Assembly (NCBI RefSeq): GCF_019134595.1
Contig: NZ_CP077770.1
Coordinates: 2,414,501-2,478,500, forward strand
Length of the DNA stretch: 64,000 nt
Direction: 5' to 3'
Source of the DNA: Pseudoalteromonas shioyasakiensis
GTDB taxonomy: Bacteria > Pseudomonadota > Gammaproteobacteria > Enterobacterales > Alteromonadaceae
Shown here: positions 48,740 to 56,252 of the stretch, piece after piece
Numbering within the stretch: position 1 is the stretch's first letter
Layout: every line of letters starts with the position of its first letter
Notes under the pieces: generated by a model
Database searches by the model: none
What the model was told of the DNA's origin: nothing
Seen by the model: only the letters and a program-made list of their open reading frames with translations
Made by a program: the position numbers and the translations under genes

Positions 48740-49186
48740 TTAACTAATTTTCGTCAGCCACTCATTTAACCATGGCTCAGTAACAGGCCAAGGCTCAAAA
48801 TCTTCACAGGCATCAATTTCTAAACGATGACCAACAGGTTTTGCCTGTAAATCGCGAAACAGCTCATCAAAACTGCGACCTGCACCACAAAACGTATCGC
48901 CATAGCTGCGGTCGCCCATAGCAATAATGCCGTATTGCTTACCTGTTAACAGTGGAAATTGATCATTTAATTGGCTATATAAAGCGATTAAATTGTCAGG
49001 AATATCGCCCTGACCCGTCGTTGAAGTGATCACTAAAATATGTGACGCAGCCAGCATGTCATCGACCGTGCCATTTTCAACTAATTGCGCTTGATGCTCA
49101 GACTTTTCAATGACTTCAATAACTTGTTCGCTTAAACGCTCAGCACCGCCGTAAACACTGCCGACAAAAATACTAATGGTTGCCAT
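48740..49186 (-). CDS. Flavodoxin (MioC/YqcA-like)
   Basis: A 148-residue FMN electron carrier. The phosphate loop is FVGSVYGGAERLSEQ, the isoalloxazine loops are STTGQGDIPDNL and MGDRSYGDTFCGAGRSFDEL. The ATG at 49186 is chosen because AAAGGA lies 8 bases before it. It overlaps the end of truC, and with yqcC upstream it reproduces the E. coli yqcC-truC-yqcA cluster, so it is a YqcA orthologue by context. Confidence 0.9.
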   Translation of the reverse strand: MATISIFVGSVYGGAERLSEQVIEVIEKSEHQAQLVENGTVDDMLAASHILVITSTTGQGDIPDNLIALYSQLNDQFPLLTGKQYGIIAMGDRSYGDTFCGAGRSFDELFRDLQAKPVGHRLEIDACEDFEPWPVTEPWLNEWLTKIS

Positions 49187-49955
49187 AATAATCCTTTTCT
49201 TCTGTTGGCCAGCCAAGTTGCTGGCAAATCGTTAACATTGCATCGCCTAAAGGCGCTCTAATTGTTATTGGTTGCTTGCTATAAGGGTGCACAAACTTTA
49301 ATTCAGAGGCAAATAACATTAAACGACGAAGCTGGAAATGCTCTCTAAAAAATTGATTATGCTGATTATCACCATGATTTACATCACCAATAATTGGCAA
49401 TGATAAATGTTTTAAATGACGACGAATTTGATGTTTACGGCCAGTTTTTGGAAAACACTCCACCAGCGAGTACCGAACTGTTGGGTACTTACCTATTGGA
49501 ATAGGTAAGCTTGCTTGGTGCAGGCAATGAAATTGTGTTTGTGCTTCTTGCGGCGCTTTATTTTGATCAGCAAACTTATCGGCAATTTTATCAAGCTCTT
49601 CTTTTAAGGGTTTATCTAAGAAGGTTGATTCGTTTAAAAAGCCTCTTACTAAAGCTAAATAACGCTTTTCAATTTGCCCATCAATAAATAACTGATTCAT
49701 ATCACGGGCTGCTTCTGAACTTAACGCAAACAATAATACGCCTGACGTTGGTCTATCTAAACGATGAACAGGAAACACGTGTTGACCAATTTGGTCACGC
49801 AGCATTTGCATAGCAAATTGGGTTTCGTGTTTGTCTAAAAACGAACGGTGAACCAATAAACCTGATGGTTTATCAATCGCAATGTAATTTTCATCGCGGT
49901 ACAGAATCGTTAACTCATCAAATTGTGGCTTAACACTCTCTTGCATCTTAGTCAT
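49173..49955 (-). CDS. truC: tRNA pseudouridine(65) synthase
   Basis: A 260-residue RluA-family synthase. The catalytic loop HRLDRPTSGVLLFAL holds the active aspartate, preceded by IDKPSGLLVHRS and followed by GRKHQIRRHL. TruC modifies U65 of tRNA-Ile and tRNA-Asp. The ATG at 49955 lies within the end of yqcC, and the gene's 3' end overlaps the flavodoxin start, indicating a tight three-gene operon. Confidence 0.93.
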   Translation of the reverse strand: MTKMQESVKPQFDELTILYRDENYIAIDKPSGLLVHRSFLDKHETQFAMQMLRDQIGQHVFPVHRLDRPTSGVLLFALSSEAARDMNQLFIDGQIEKRYLALVRGFLNESTFLDKPLKEELDKIADKFADQNKAPQEAQTQFHCLHQASLPIPIGKYPTVRYSLVECFPKTGRKHQIRRHLKHLSLPIIGDVNHGDNQHNQFFREHFQLRRLMLFASELKFVHPYSKQPITIRAPLGDAMLTICQQLGWPTEEKDYYGNH

Positions 49956-50262
49956 CACTCAAAAGTTGATCGAGTTTTTGTAAAACGTTAATCACATCAT
50001 TACCGCCGCTGTGTTGTGCCAGCATCATTTCAGTCATAGGCGCAATTGCAAAATTACGAGGTAAAGGCTGGGCATGTGCAATGAGGGAGTGCATTTTTTC
50101 AAGAAAAACAAATTGCAGCCATTGCTCAAAAGCCATGGTGTCATGACAAAACGGCACACTAGAATTGAGTGCACTTGGGTCAATCGGTGTTGTTTGCCAA
50201 AGTGAATGGCGTTGTAATGTGGATTCTAATTCGCGCAGCAGCGCCAAAGTCTGTTGATGCAT
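49948..50262 (-). CDS. yqcC: YqcC-family protein (DUF446)
   Basis: A 104-residue helical protein starting MHQQTLALLRELESTLQ, with FCHDTMAFEQWLQFVFLEKM in the centre and a C-terminal helix VINVLQKLDQLL. This matches the YqcC family of unknown function. The start at 50262 fits the family N-terminus; the long upstream frame is not coding. It is first of the yqcC-truC-flavodoxin operon; E. coli has the same neighbours. Confidence 0.88.
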   Translation of the reverse strand: MHQQTLALLRELESTLQRHSLWQTTPIDPSALNSSVPFCHDTMAFEQWLQFVFLEKMHSLIAHAQPLPRNFAIAPMTEMMLAQHSGGNDVINVLQKLDQLLSDD

Positions 50263-50368
50263 TGTAAAACTCTTAATACCTTTGCGCTTAGTATACCCTG
50301 TTCCAAGGCGCCATGGTATGGCGTATAATTCGCAGCTGATATAGATTAATAATGGTAATTGAGATTTT

Positions 50369-51397
50369 ATGACTGAGCAGATCGCCACTTTAGGGCAACT
50401 TCTGGATGCAGCAGGTACCACTTGGCGTGCCTTCGATATTGGCAGACACATCACTAAATTAGACAAAAAACAATTTCTTGCCATTGAAGAAACAAAAATC
50501 CCTTACCCTTACCCGCTTGCAGGTCATGCTTGGCTTGCTATTCAATTTTGGGATGTAAAAGCGTCTAAAGAACCTTATGTATGGTTTTTAAAATTCCCAC
50601 TAGATGAGCAGAGCCGCCTAGTAAGCGCAAGCCGCGACCATTTCGCAAACATGGTAATTGAAGCACTTGGTACAGAAATTACCGGTGAAAATGCTGAAGG
50701 CAAATTAGACAACAACCCGTATGTATTTACGCCAAACGCCAACAAGCTAGCAGCTTTTAATGCACAGGTTAAATGTTTGCTTAAACAAAGTGCTTCACAG
50801 TATTACGAATATGCGCAGCTGTATTTTTCTGGCAAACTGGGTTTTGATAACTGGCAAAGTGTTGCAGTACAAGGTATTGCAGACTTTGCGATGCGTTTAG
50901 ATAACGACAACAATTTAGCAAATCTACAAGCCGCTTGGGGGCAATTACCAGTCGAAGTATTACAGCCGCTAAGTGCAATGCTTGAACATGTTGCAATCGA
51001 CCCCGTATTTGCAGAACAATTGTTAGCCTACGGTTTAAACGCCATAGAGCATAAAGACGACATCGCCCTTGTTGCAGCCCTTAGAAGCTTATCAAAAACA
51101 CCTGCGCAAGGTTTAACTGCGCAACTGGTTGATGCTGTATTACGCTCTGATATGAACACCCAGTCAGATGTACTATTAACGATTGCGGGGCGTTGTTTTA
51201 GCACACTAGAAGACCCAGAACGCTTACATGTGTTTATGGATTGCTGTGCACACCACACTGAGATTGAGCAACTGTTTGTGAGTATTTTCACCGATTTAGT
51301 TGCAATTCCTAGTATTCGCCCTCACCTACTAGGTTTATTAAGAAAAGAAAATCGTAGCGAAACACTCGCTCGAGCAATTGGAAGGTTATTTTCGTAA
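50369..51397 (+). CDS. DUF3549 family protein
   Basis: A 342-residue soluble protein beginning with a conserved TLGQLLDAAGTTWRAFDIGRH stretch and a WFLKFPLDEQ block, followed by an all-helical C-terminal half resembling HEAT-like repeats. The family is conserved in gammaproteobacteria without a known role. It is divergent from yqcC and its stop abuts the DUF3301 start. Confidence 0.82.
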   Translation: MTEQIATLGQLLDAAGTTWRAFDIGRHITKLDKKQFLAIEETKIPYPYPLAGHAWLAIQFWDVKASKEPYVWFLKFPLDEQSRLVSASRDHFANMVIEALGTEITGENAEGKLDNNPYVFTPNANKLAAFNAQVKCLLKQSASQYYEYAQLYFSGKLGFDNWQSVAVQGIADFAMRLDNDNNLANLQAAWGQLPVEVLQPLSAMLEHVAIDPVFAEQLLAYGLNAIEHKDDIALVAALRSLSKTPAQGLTAQLVDAVLRSDMNTQSDVLLTIAGRCFSTLEDPERLHVFMDCCAHHTEIEQLFVSIFTDLVAIPSIRPHLLGLLRKENRSETLARAIGRLFS

Positions 51398-51697
51398 ATG
51401 GCAGGCTTGTGGACACTCATCATCATTGGCAGCATCATCTACTTTTTTTGGTTAAACAGAAAAGTGGCCGAAGCAGCTAATCTTCATGCACAAAGACAAA
51501 TTGAGCAATTAAATGTGCAATTGATGAGTGTTGCTTGCAATAAACGCCGACTTGGCATTTTAAAAAGCGGCAAACCAGGTATCAAAAGCGAATTTATTTT
51601 TGAGTTTTCAAGTGATGGACAAAACGTGTATCAAGGTGTTTTGATCATGGAAAATGAATTACTTAAAAGTGTAGTTATACCGCCACACAAGATTTAA
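51398..51697 (+). CDS. DUF3301 family membrane-anchored protein
   Basis: A 99-residue protein with one N-terminal membrane helix (about 3-18) followed by a soluble segment that contains QLMSVACNKRRLGILKSGKPGIKSEFIFEF, characteristic of DUF3301. The function is unknown; it is regularly found after DUF3549. Its TAA stop is the first base triplet touching the heptanucleotide repeat downstream. Confidence 0.8.
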   Translation: MAGLWTLIIIGSIIYFFWLNRKVAEAANLHAQRQIEQLNVQLMSVACNKRRLGILKSGKPGIKSEFIFEFSSDGQNVYQGVLIMENELLKSVVIPPHKI

Positions 51698-51812
51698 GTT
51701 GCGAGTTGCGAGTTGCGAGTTGCGAGTTGCGAGTTGCGAGTTGCGAGTTGCGAGTTGCGAGTTGCGAGTTGCGAGTTGCGAGTTGCGAGTTGCGAGTTGC
51801 GAGTTGCGAGTT
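51697..51812. repeat. Heptanucleotide microsatellite (AGTTGCG)16
   Basis: Sixteen complete perfect copies of AGTTGCG plus four further bases. It starts at the last base of the DUF3301 stop codon and ends about 40 bp before the terminator of the predicted CsrB-like RNA. All copies are identical. On the opposite strand it opens a spurious frame reading SQLATRN repeats. Confidence 0.97.
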
Positions 51813-51850
51813 TTACAAGAATAATTGCCTGTTTGAGAAGTGCAACCTCC

Positions 51851-51883
51851 AGAAAGAACTAAGGCGTAGCTAATAGCCACGCC
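51851..51883 (-). terminator. Rho-independent terminator of the CsrB-like RNA
   Basis: On the - strand, stem GGCGTGGCT / AGCTACGCC (nine pairs, one G-U) with loop ATT, followed by the T-rich tail TTAGTTCTTTCT. Confidence 0.85.
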
Positions 51884-52262
51884 CCAATCTTGCTACTTCC
51901 ATGATTAAGTATCCTTACTTATGCCGAAGCTGCCTTTTTATCTTTCCCCTGAACGGGTATACATCCGATACACCCACCATGCTACTTCATGTAACATTTA
52001 ACACATCCTAGTGCCGTCCTCTTGCCGTCAATGGCTATCCACTTCGTTTTCCAAACGCTCCTTTAGCTTCCTGCTAAAATCATCCTTTGGTTAGTCCTTT
52101 TCAATCGCTCCGCGATTGTGCTGCATCCTGGCAGTGTCCTCGTTCTTCCTTGCTTCCCTAGTTCTTGTCCCTTTGCTTCCTGCTAAGCATCTTGCTTTGT
52201 TGCCATAATCCTAATCCTTGGCATCAGTTCAATCATTGAACCTGCGTCTTCTTGACATGATT
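51853..52262 (-). ncRNA. CsrB-family CsrA-sequestering RNA (predicted)
   Basis: About 410 nt with no protein gene. Read on the - strand it holds roughly 20 GGA motifs, against about six expected by chance. Several lie in hairpin loops, as CsrA requires: 7-bp stem with GGA loop (52102-52118), CTGC-CAGGAT-GCAG (52121-52134), TTAGC-AGGAA-GCTAA (52063-52077) and CGTTT-GGA-AAACG (52045-52057). A clear rho-independent terminator ends it. The size and motif density equal E. coli CsrB (369 nt, about 22 motifs). Such RNAs titrate the translational regulator CsrA and so control biofilm, motility and carbon metabolism. The 5' end is approximate; a TAAACT -10-like box lies near 52270. Confidence 0.82.
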
Positions 52263-52409
52263 AAGTTTAGAGAAATGCGGATATCTTGGTAGGCATAAAA
52301 AGTAATTTTTTCTAAGTCACAAAAATGACAAAAACAATAAATCCTTTAAAATCATTAAAATAAGCAATTATAGGTACAGATTTTAAGGCATTAAACTGAT
52401 AAAGCGCAC

Positions 52410-52437
52410 AGCAATGTGAGATTTATCTCACATTGCT
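52410..52437. promoter_or_regulatory. Palindrome resembling a GacA/UvrY binding site
   Basis: A perfect inverted repeat with 12-base arms and a 4-base centre. Its core TGTGAGATTTATCTCACA (52415-52432) has the 18-bp TGTnAG-N6-CTnACA layout of GacA/UvrY sites, which activate csrB-type genes from far upstream. It lies about 150 bp upstream of the predicted RNA. It could alternatively be a hairpin at the 3' end of the GNAT gene, which stops 21 bp away, but no T-run follows. Confidence 0.55.
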
Positions 52438-52457
52438 ATTTCCAAAACGTCCTTTTG

Positions 52458-53105
52458 TCAATTTGCTGCTTTGAACATCAAGTCGCCTTCAACTTGGTTA
52501 AAGCTTAATGCTTTGAACACTTCAAACCCTTCAGAGCTAAAGAATTCGCGCTGTTCAGAACGGGTAACAAATACGGCTAAACCACTTGCTTGATTGCTTG
52601 ATTCAACTAAATAATCAAGACCTCGTAACAGATATCTGCCTAAACCTTGCCCCTGAAAATGTGGGTCAACGGCTATAAAGGCTAAAAACAGATAATGGCC
52701 TTTACTCGAGAGCGCTTCGCGAATAGTGCGTTCTTTTTCTATCAATTGATTGGTTTGCAAGTAACCCGCACTAAGCATCAGTTTTAAGCGCCAATGCCAG
52801 TATCGCTCAGCTTGCAGTTCACTTGCCGAATCAAATACACACGCAATTGCTTTTAATCTACTTTCTGAGTAAAGGCCTATTAGAGGCTGTTTTTCTTGCC
52901 AGAAACTTGCTAGCTCTTCACGCACTAAAGCACGTAATTTAGTTTCATATTTACTTGGATTATCTTGTTGAAAACCTAATACATTCTGAAGAACAGGATC
53001 ATCATGATAGGCTTGATAAATAAGGCTTGCGGCAGTGCTGATATCTTCAGCACTCAGGTATTGCACACTTAAGGTTTCGGGTTCAGCAACTGTCAAAATA
53101 CTCAT
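52458..53105 (-). CDS. GNAT-family N-acetyltransferase
   Basis: A 215-residue acyl-CoA-dependent acetyltransferase. The acetyl-CoA loop is visible as AVDPHFQGQGLGRYLLRGL (Q-x-x-G-x-G/A), preceded by FLAFIAVDP (beta-4) and followed by FVTRSEQREFFSSEGFEVFKAL (beta-5/alpha-4). The N-terminal half is longer than in minimal GNATs. The substrate is unknown. It is monocistronic and transcribed towards the CsrB-like RNA. Confidence 0.85.
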   Translation of the reverse strand: MSILTVAEPETLSVQYLSAEDISTAASLIYQAYHDDPVLQNVLGFQQDNPSKYETKLRALVREELASFWQEKQPLIGLYSESRLKAIACVFDSASELQAERYWHWRLKLMLSAGYLQTNQLIEKERTIREALSSKGHYLFLAFIAVDPHFQGQGLGRYLLRGLDYLVESSNQASGLAVFVTRSEQREFFSSEGFEVFKALSFNQVEGDLMFKAAN

Positions 53106-53252
53106 CCTTTTATTTGTTTTATTATTTTCGTACTAGACTATAAGGTATATACCTAACGGCGATTAAAGACAAATTCAGCGTAAGTTAAACTGCGGTTCAT
53201 CATCATTAAGTTCAAGCAGTAATAATTATCGCCATACACAAGGAGCAGAACT

Positions 53253-53483
53253 ATGGATACGACAAAACATGATATTTCGACCCTATTTGCACAACTTGGT
53301 TTACCGAGCAAAGAAAGTGAAATAGATGCTTTTATAGCATCCCATCAACTGTCTGATACAACCCTATTGCAGGAAGCGCCTTTTTGGGATGAAGCTCAGC
53401 AACACTTTTTAGCAGAATCACTTGCAGAAGATGGTGCTTGGAGCGAGGTGATTGATGAATTAGACGCAAGGTTACGCCAGTAA
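53253..53483 (+). CDS. DUF2789 family small protein
   Basis: A 76-residue acidic protein. The block TLFAQLGLPSKESEIDAFI, followed by APFWDEAQQHFLAESLAEDGAWSEVIDELDARLR, is characteristic of DUF2789, a small helical family of unknown function. An AAGGAGCAG Shine-Dalgarno sequence lies just upstream. It is single and divergent from the GNAT gene. Confidence 0.85.
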   Translation: MDTTKHDISTLFAQLGLPSKESEIDAFIASHQLSDTTLLQEAPFWDEAQQHFLAESLAEDGAWSEVIDELDARLRQ

Positions 53484-53638
53484 CGCCTGCGACCTAATTT
53501 ACGAGCTTAAATAACATTCTTTTAGCTCGTAAATTAGGAAAGTAATTTCACTCCACATCTATTATTGCTACCATACGCGCGCACTGCAGCCCATATACTG
53601 CGGTGCTTTTTAGTCTTTATAAAAGAGTTTATACAAAA

Positions 53639-53905
53639 ATGAATGCCGTTGTATTTGATGCAATTAAAACCCTTCTTGATGAAGGTAAAACCCCAACTGT
53701 TGCCTTAACTAAAAGTAAGCTAACCCAACCTATGCCGATGCCTGTGATCATCGCTGCGGTTAGCCAATATAAAAACAATCCGGATTCAATTAATAATTTC
53801 ATCAATAACCCGTCAAATGAACAACTGAGTACACCAAAAGAAAGTCAATTGGATCGTATTGAAGCTAAATTAGATAGGTTATTAGCACTGCTTGAGAAAA
53901 AATAA
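53639..53905 (+). CDS. Uncharacterised 88-residue protein
   Basis: The ATG at 53639 gives MNAVVFDAIKTLLDEGKTP. The N-terminal half looks like a small helical DNA-binding-like motif (TPTVALTKSKLTQPMPMPVIIAAV) and the C-terminus is a short coiled coil (LDRIEAKLDRLLALLEK), but I do not recognise the family. The stop overlaps the DUF2310 start (TAATG), so the two form an operon and may work together. Confidence 0.65.
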   Translation: MNAVVFDAIKTLLDEGKTPTVALTKSKLTQPMPMPVIIAAVSQYKNNPDSINNFINNPSNEQLSTPKESQLDRIEAKLDRLLALLEKK

Positions 53906-54678
53906 TGTTTGTTGTCGATCTGACTTTTGATTGCTACCAAGATACTACCCTAGAGCTTGCTGAGCAGGCGATTAACCGCCTGGTCAATGCGCTTCGTTTT
54001 AACGGCCAAATTATTGGTGATGAGTTTCCAACGGTTTTAAAAGATGGATTTTTCATTACTCGTGTAATGTGCCCGACCGAAGATGCGATGCATCCGCTCA
54101 ACCATAGTCCGTTTGTAAAACATAGCATTGAGCAATTAAACACTGCAGGCTTACTGGCACCAAAAGTTAAAGTGGTCGGCCAAGACATTCACTCAAATGG
54201 CGCTGACATGTGTCATGATCCGTCGTGCTATATTTTGTATACCACGTACGTGCACACCTGTAGCCCGCTTTATTGTGGTGATGACTTTTTGCCTGTGCCG
54301 TTATTTCGCATTCCAGCAATTGCCAATGGCGATTACAAAACACTCATTAAATGGCAAGAAGACTGGCAAGCGTGCGATCAAATTCAGATCAATGGTGCAA
54401 CCCGTTGTGAATTTCCTGCGCTTGAAGAGCTAACTAGTATCAAGAGTGACTTATACCGCCGTGGTCGTGATATCACTAAACGTATTAGCTTTCTGACCAA
54501 GAAGCCGGTTTATTACTATTTATACCGTGTAGGCGGCGTTGACAAAGAGTCAGAGCTTAAACGTCGCTGCCCAAGCTGCGATGGCGAGTGGAAATTACCA
54601 GAGCCATGGTTTGGCTTATTTGATTTTCGTTGTGAGCCCTGTGGCATTGTTTCGAATATCTCGTGGGATTTTCAGTAA
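53905..54678 (+). CDS. DUF2310 family zinc-ribbon protein
   Basis: A 257-residue soluble protein. The C-terminus contains a zinc ribbon with two pairs (CPSCDG and CEPCGI), preceded by a conserved VYYYLYRVGG segment; the centre contains CHDPSCYILYTTYVHTCSPLYCGDDFLPVPLYR-like residues with further cysteines. The family is annotated as possible nucleic-acid-binding proteins; no experiment-based function is known to me. It is coupled to the preceding small gene. Confidence 0.78.
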   Translation: MFVVDLTFDCYQDTTLELAEQAINRLVNALRFNGQIIGDEFPTVLKDGFFITRVMCPTEDAMHPLNHSPFVKHSIEQLNTAGLLAPKVKVVGQDIHSNGADMCHDPSCYILYTTYVHTCSPLYCGDDFLPVPLFRIPAIANGDYKTLIKWQEDWQACDQIQINGATRCEFPALEELTSIKSDLYRRGRDITKRISFLTKKPVYYYLYRVGGVDKESELKRRCPSCDGEWKLPEPWFGLFDFRCEPCGIVSNISWDFQ

Positions 54679-54705
54679 CTTAATAAAGGCAATAACCAGA
54701 TACAC

Positions 54706-54729
54706 GAAAGGGGCAATCGCCCCTTTTTA
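54706..54729. terminator. Bidirectional terminator between DUF2310 and syd
   Basis: GAAAGGGGC and GCCCCTTTTT flank the loop AATC between two convergent genes, with T-runs usable for + strand transcription and A-runs for the - strand. Confidence 0.85.
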
Positions 54730-54739
54730 CTTATTAAAT

Positions 54740-55279
54740 TTATACCGTTACTTTGTCTAAAAACTCACTGATGCTAGTTGCTAGCACATGATGTGGTTTT
54801 TTACCCACATACTCTAAACAAACCTCACCGCTTTCGACTAATACAGTGATCAGCAGATCATCTTGCTCTGTAAGACCAATAAATACGGTTTCTGGCTGCT
54901 TTAGCTTGCGCTTCATTAACACGTGACCGGTAATATTTTGCTGTAAGCGGCTAAAATCATCTTCATTCCATGCTTGTAGCAGTTCAATGTGATGATCATC
55001 AATACTCAATAACAAATTACCCGCATAGACATGACCAAACAATGGGCTTAAATCTTCAGGAAACGATAACTCGAGTGCCTTGGCTAAGTCTTCTAAACTG
55101 CCAGCAGGTTGTTGTGGAACTGCACACCACTGAATAAGCCCTTGCTCATCGACTTCGCCCTGCTCACATGGACTTGGCCATGCTGTATCATGTTCAATAA
55201 CAGGAAGCTTTCCTGTGCGTTCGAGGCATTTTTCACTAAATGCTTGATGTAACTTATCTAGTTTTGTAGAAACAGACAT
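54740..55279 (-). CDS. syd: SecY-interacting protein Syd
   Basis: A 179-residue cytoplasmic protein that binds free or faulty SecYEG. The ATG at 55279 gives MSVSTKLDKLHQAFSEKCLE; the acidic groove segment AWPSPCEQGEVDEQGLIQW and the C-terminal FIGLTEQDDLLITVLVESGEVCLEYVG-like pattern are typical. The longer upstream frame runs into the divergent queF promoter and is not coding. syd and queF are also divergent neighbours in E. coli. Confidence 0.93.
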   Translation of the reverse strand: MSVSTKLDKLHQAFSEKCLERTGKLPVIEHDTAWPSPCEQGEVDEQGLIQWCAVPQQPAGSLEDLAKALELSFPEDLSPLFGHVYAGNLLLSIDDHHIELLQAWNEDDFSRLQQNITGHVLMKRKLKQPETVFIGLTEQDDLLITVLVESGEVCLEYVGKKPHHVLATSISEFLDKVTV

Positions 55280-55338
55280 ACTGCGAAACTCATTGGCTTT
55301 AGGTATAATGCCTTCATTGTAACTACAAAAGTGTAAAG

Positions 55339-56184
55339 ATGACAGATTACAGCAACTCACCCGAACTGAAAAACAGCGTTCTTGGTAAAAGCACAGAGTA
55401 TGTAGATACCTACACACCAAGTTTACTGTTTCCTATTGCCCGTAAATTAAACCGTGATGCATTAGGTGTTAGCGAAGATAACTTACCGTTTAAAGGCCAA
55501 GATATTTGGACTGGCTATGAATTATCGTGGCTGAATAGCAAGGGTAAGCCAATGGTCGCTGTGGCAACATTTGTATTTCCTTGTCAAAGCAGTCATATCA
55601 TTGAGTCAAAGTCATTCAAACTGTACCTAAATAGCTTTAATCAGACTCGATTTGAGACGCTGGATGACGTACATCAAGCACTTAGCAAAGACTTGTCAGA
55701 TGCGGTAAATGCACAGGTCTTAGTTACTTTATACCAAGCAGATGATTTCAATTGTTTACCATTTTCAGCGTTACCGGGCGAATGTATTGATGATCTGGAT
55801 ATCGAAATCACCAGCTATGATATTGATGCAAGCTCACTTCGCCATAATGGTGATGAGATTGTCTCAGAAACCCTACACAGTCACTTACTAAAATCGAACT
55901 GTTTGATCACCTCACAGCCTGATTGGGCGAGTGTGATTATTCGTTATAAAGGCCAAGCGATTTGCCATGAAGCCTTATTAAAATATTTAATTTCGTTTCG
56001 AACTCACAACGAATTTCATGAGCAATGTGTAGAGCGTATTTACTGCGATTTAATGCAGCAGTTAAATCTCGAAGAGTTAGAAGTGTATGCCCGTTATACA
56101 CGCCGTGGTGGTTTAGATATCAACCCTTATCGCTCAACGAATCAAGATGAAACACCCTTCAAGGTAAAAATTAATCGCCAATAA
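55339..56184 (+). CDS. queF: NADPH-dependent 7-cyano-7-deazaguanine reductase
   Basis: A 281-residue tunnelling-fold enzyme that reduces preQ0 to preQ1 in queuosine synthesis. It is the long two-domain type, as in E. coli (282 aa). The catalytic cysteine lies in [16 protein letters not shown], the QueF motif [11 protein letters not shown] is in the N-terminal half, and [12 protein letters not shown] is in the C-terminal. It is divergent from syd with a shared 59-bp promoter region holding a TATAAT box. No preQ1 riboswitch is apparent in that short gap. Confidence 0.95.
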   Translation: MTDYSNSPELKNSVLGKSTEYVDTYTPSLLFPIARKLNRDALGVSEDNLPFKGQDIWTGYELSWLNSKGKPMVAVATFVFPCQSSHIIESKSFKLYLNSFNQTRFETLDDVHQALSKDLSDAVNAQVLVTLYQADDFNCLPFSALPGECIDDLDIEITSYDIDASSLRHNGDEIVSETLHSHLLKSNCLITSQPDWASVIIRYKGQAICHEALLKYLISFRTHNEFHEQCVERIYCDLMQQLNLEELEVYARYTRRGGLDINPYRSTNQDETPFKVKINRQ

Positions 56185-56194
56185 CTTTGGTGAC

Positions 56195-56229
56195 AATAAA
56201 AAACCGAGTTGTGAACTCGGTTTTTTATT
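56195..56229. terminator. Bidirectional terminator between queF and asparaginase genes
   Basis: A 16-base stem (core ACCGAGTT / AACTCGGT extended by A- and T-runs) with loop GTG lies between convergent genes, giving a T-run on both strands. Confidence 0.9.
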
Positions 56230-56252
56230 GTCTGAATATTCGTTACAGATAA

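Noticed and set aside
51659..51880. A - strand gene with SQLATRN heptapeptide repeats
   Set aside because: It is the translation of the AGTTGCG microsatellite, without a credible start site, ribosome-binding site or family.
52410..52437. CRP-cAMP binding site
   Set aside because: CRP sites have TGTGA-N6-TCACA (16 bp); here the half-sites are 8 bp apart (18 bp total), the GacA/UvrY spacing.
55280..55338. preQ1 riboswitch upstream of queF
   Set aside because: The 59-bp gap is too short once the promoter is counted, and no preQ1 pseudoknot pattern is visible.
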